From NCBI GenBank assembly GCA_964638795.1, contig CAZXAX010000080.1, positions 1 to 6,491 of the forward strand: a DNA stretch of 6,491 nt, read 5' to 3'. A program made the position numbers and the translations under genes. Of the stretch, positions 5,558 through 6,491 are shown in pieces (within the stretch, counting starts at the first letter, position 1; each line of letters begins with the position of its first letter). The notes beneath the pieces are model-generated. The model had not been told where the DNA came from and searched no databases. It saw only the letters and a program-made list of their open reading frames with translations. The stretch is from CAIYHK01 sp964638795 (GTDB taxonomy: Bacteria; Actinomycetota; Acidimicrobiia; Acidimicrobiales; Ilumatobacteraceae).

Positions 5558-6491
5558 CAGCCAACCGAACCTTCCATCTGGAGCTCGATCAGGCGGCTCC
5601 ACTCCACTGCATATTCCATCGGCAAAGTACGGGTAACGGGCTCAATGAATCCGTTAACCACCATGCTCATTGCTTGCTCTTGGGAGAGCCCGCGGCTTTG
5701 GAGGTAAAACAGCTGCTCGTCGGCAATCTTGGACACGGTTGCTTCGTGACCAATCTGAGCATCACGCTCTCCCACTTCCATGTAGGGAAGCGTGCGACTC
5801 TCACTTTCCTCATCAAGAATCAGTGCATCGCATTGCACGTGGCTCTTGCAGCCATATGCACCTTCATCAACGCGAACGAGTCCCCGGTAGGTGGTGATAC
5901 CACCATCTTTGGAAATCGACTTGGAAACGATCTTCGAAGACGTTTCAGGAGCAGCGTGCACCATTTTCGCTCCAGCGTCTTGGTGCTGGCCGGCTCCAGC
6001 GTAAGCCACCGAAAGAACTTCACCTGTTGCCTTTGGGCCAACCAAGTACACCGATGGATACTTCATTGTGAGTTTGGAGCCGATGTTGCCGTCGATCCAT
6101 TCCATGTGGCCTTCTGCTTCAACTCGTGCACGCTTTGTTACGAGGTTGTACACATTTGGCGACCAGTTCTGGATTGTGGTGTAAGTAACACGTGCACTTG
6201 GCTTAACAACAATCTCCACCACTGCCGAATGCAAGGAGTCACTGGTGTACACGGGAGCCGAACAGCCTTCGATGTAATGCACCTTTGAGCCCTCATCAGC
6301 GATGATGAGCGTGCGCTCGAACTGTCCCGCATTTTCGGAATTGATTCGGAAGTATGCCTGCAACGGCATCTCGCACTCAACGCCTGGCGGTATGTAAATG
6401 AACGATCCCCCGGACCAGACCGAGGTATTCAGGGCAGCGAACTTGTTGTCACCAGGTGGAATTACCGTGCCGAAGTACTGCTTAACGAGAT
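5557..6491 (-). CDS. sufB: SufB, Fe-S cluster scaffold subunit (5' partial)
   Basis: Core scaffold subunit of SufBC2D on which the nascent cluster is built. The frame stays open to the right end, so the start lies beyond the window; 310 C-terminal residues of about 470 are visible. Family signatures include KFAALNTSVWSGGSFIYIPPGVE, read in the 40 residues before the first in-frame ATG, then ERTLIIADEGS, YIEGCSAPVY, MEWIDGNIGSKLTMKYP, GQHQDAGAKM and a C-terminal MEYAVEWSRLIELQMEGSVG. Fragment Cys220 (QCDALI, codon 5830-5832) and His248-Glu249 (GHEATVSK) are 28 and 29 residues apart, matching the spacing of E. coli SufB Cys405, His433 and Glu434, which bind the cluster. The position corresponding to E. 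coli Cys254 is Val (KRARVEAEG), as in SufU-type systems such as B. subtilis, where it is Ala. It is the first visible gene of the right arm; any promoter or SufR-like regulator would lie outside the window. Confidence 0.97.
   Translation of the reverse strand, partial: LVKQYFGTVIPPGDNKFAALNTSVWSGGSFIYIPPGVECEMPLQAYFRINSENAGQFERTLIIADEGSKVHYIEGCSAPVYTSDSLHSAVVEIVVKPSARVTYTTIQNWSPNVYNLVTKRARVEAEGHMEWIDGNIGSKLTMKYPSVYLVGPKATGEVLSVAYAGAGQHQDAGAKMVHAAPETSSKIVSKSISKDGGITTYRGLVRVDEGAYGCKSHVQCDALILDEESESRTLPYMEVGERDAQIGHEATVSKIADEQLFYLQSRGLSQEQAMSMVVNGFIEPVTRTLPMEYAVEWSRLIELQMEGSVG

Noticed and set aside
5558..5602. Start of the Cys-rich protein at 5602 inside sufB
   Set aside because: The ATG sharing a base with the sufB stop is the simpler coupled start; the extra 15 residues are encoded by the conserved sufB C-terminus in another frame.
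5461..6288. Long open frame on the + strand antisense to sufB
   Set aside because: The product has no recognisable motif and biased composition, and the opposite strand carries an unmistakable SufB; it is a shadow of that gene.

Overview
The window reads as the SUF iron-sulfur cluster assembly locus of an actinobacterium, probably an uncultured one. Three things point there: a SufS/SufU pair (SufU is the zinc-dependent partner used by Gram-positive and actinobacterial SUF systems, in place of SufE), a SufB that resembles the Gram-positive type, and a small Rieske ferredoxin gene between sufD and sufC, an order I know from actinobacterial suf operons. Base composition is moderate rather than strongly GC-rich. 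I lean towards Acidimicrobiia, but that is inference. The run of Ns indicates a draft, probably metagenomic, assembly.

Left arm, + strand, 1-2954: sufS (its 5' end lies before the window), sufU, a DUF2889-family protein and a secreted YkuD-type L,D-transpeptidase. Gaps of 6, 1 and 7 bases suggest one transcription unit. Right arm, - strand, 6491 down to 2958: sufB (its 5' end lies beyond the window), a 115-residue cysteine-bearing protein I do not recognise, sufD, the Rieske ferredoxin and sufC. Every junction here overlaps by 1 or 4 bases, so translation is probably coupled. The two arms converge with only 3 bases between stop codons. No stretch over 300 bases lacks a gene, and I see no RNA gene, mobile element or CRISPR array.

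How they work together: SufS takes sulfur from cysteine onto a catalytic Cys, SufU accepts the persulfide, and the SufBC2D scaffold, driven by the SufC ATPase, builds the cluster for apo-proteins. The Rieske protein and the Cys-rich protein are co-expressed companions of unproven role; they may be electron donors, accessory factors or clients. DUF2889 and the transpeptidase share the sufSU unit, with no obvious biochemical link for the transpeptidase.

The 100-N run inside sufD is flanked by two identical 55-base copies. Removing the Ns and one copy (155 bases) restores a single uninterrupted 353-residue SufD, so the gap is almost certainly a scaffolding artefact and the true length of this region is 6336 bases. 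The most novel-looking items are the cysteine protein between sufB and sufD, the DUF2889 gene with its Cys/His pattern, and the convergent split of the suf genes.
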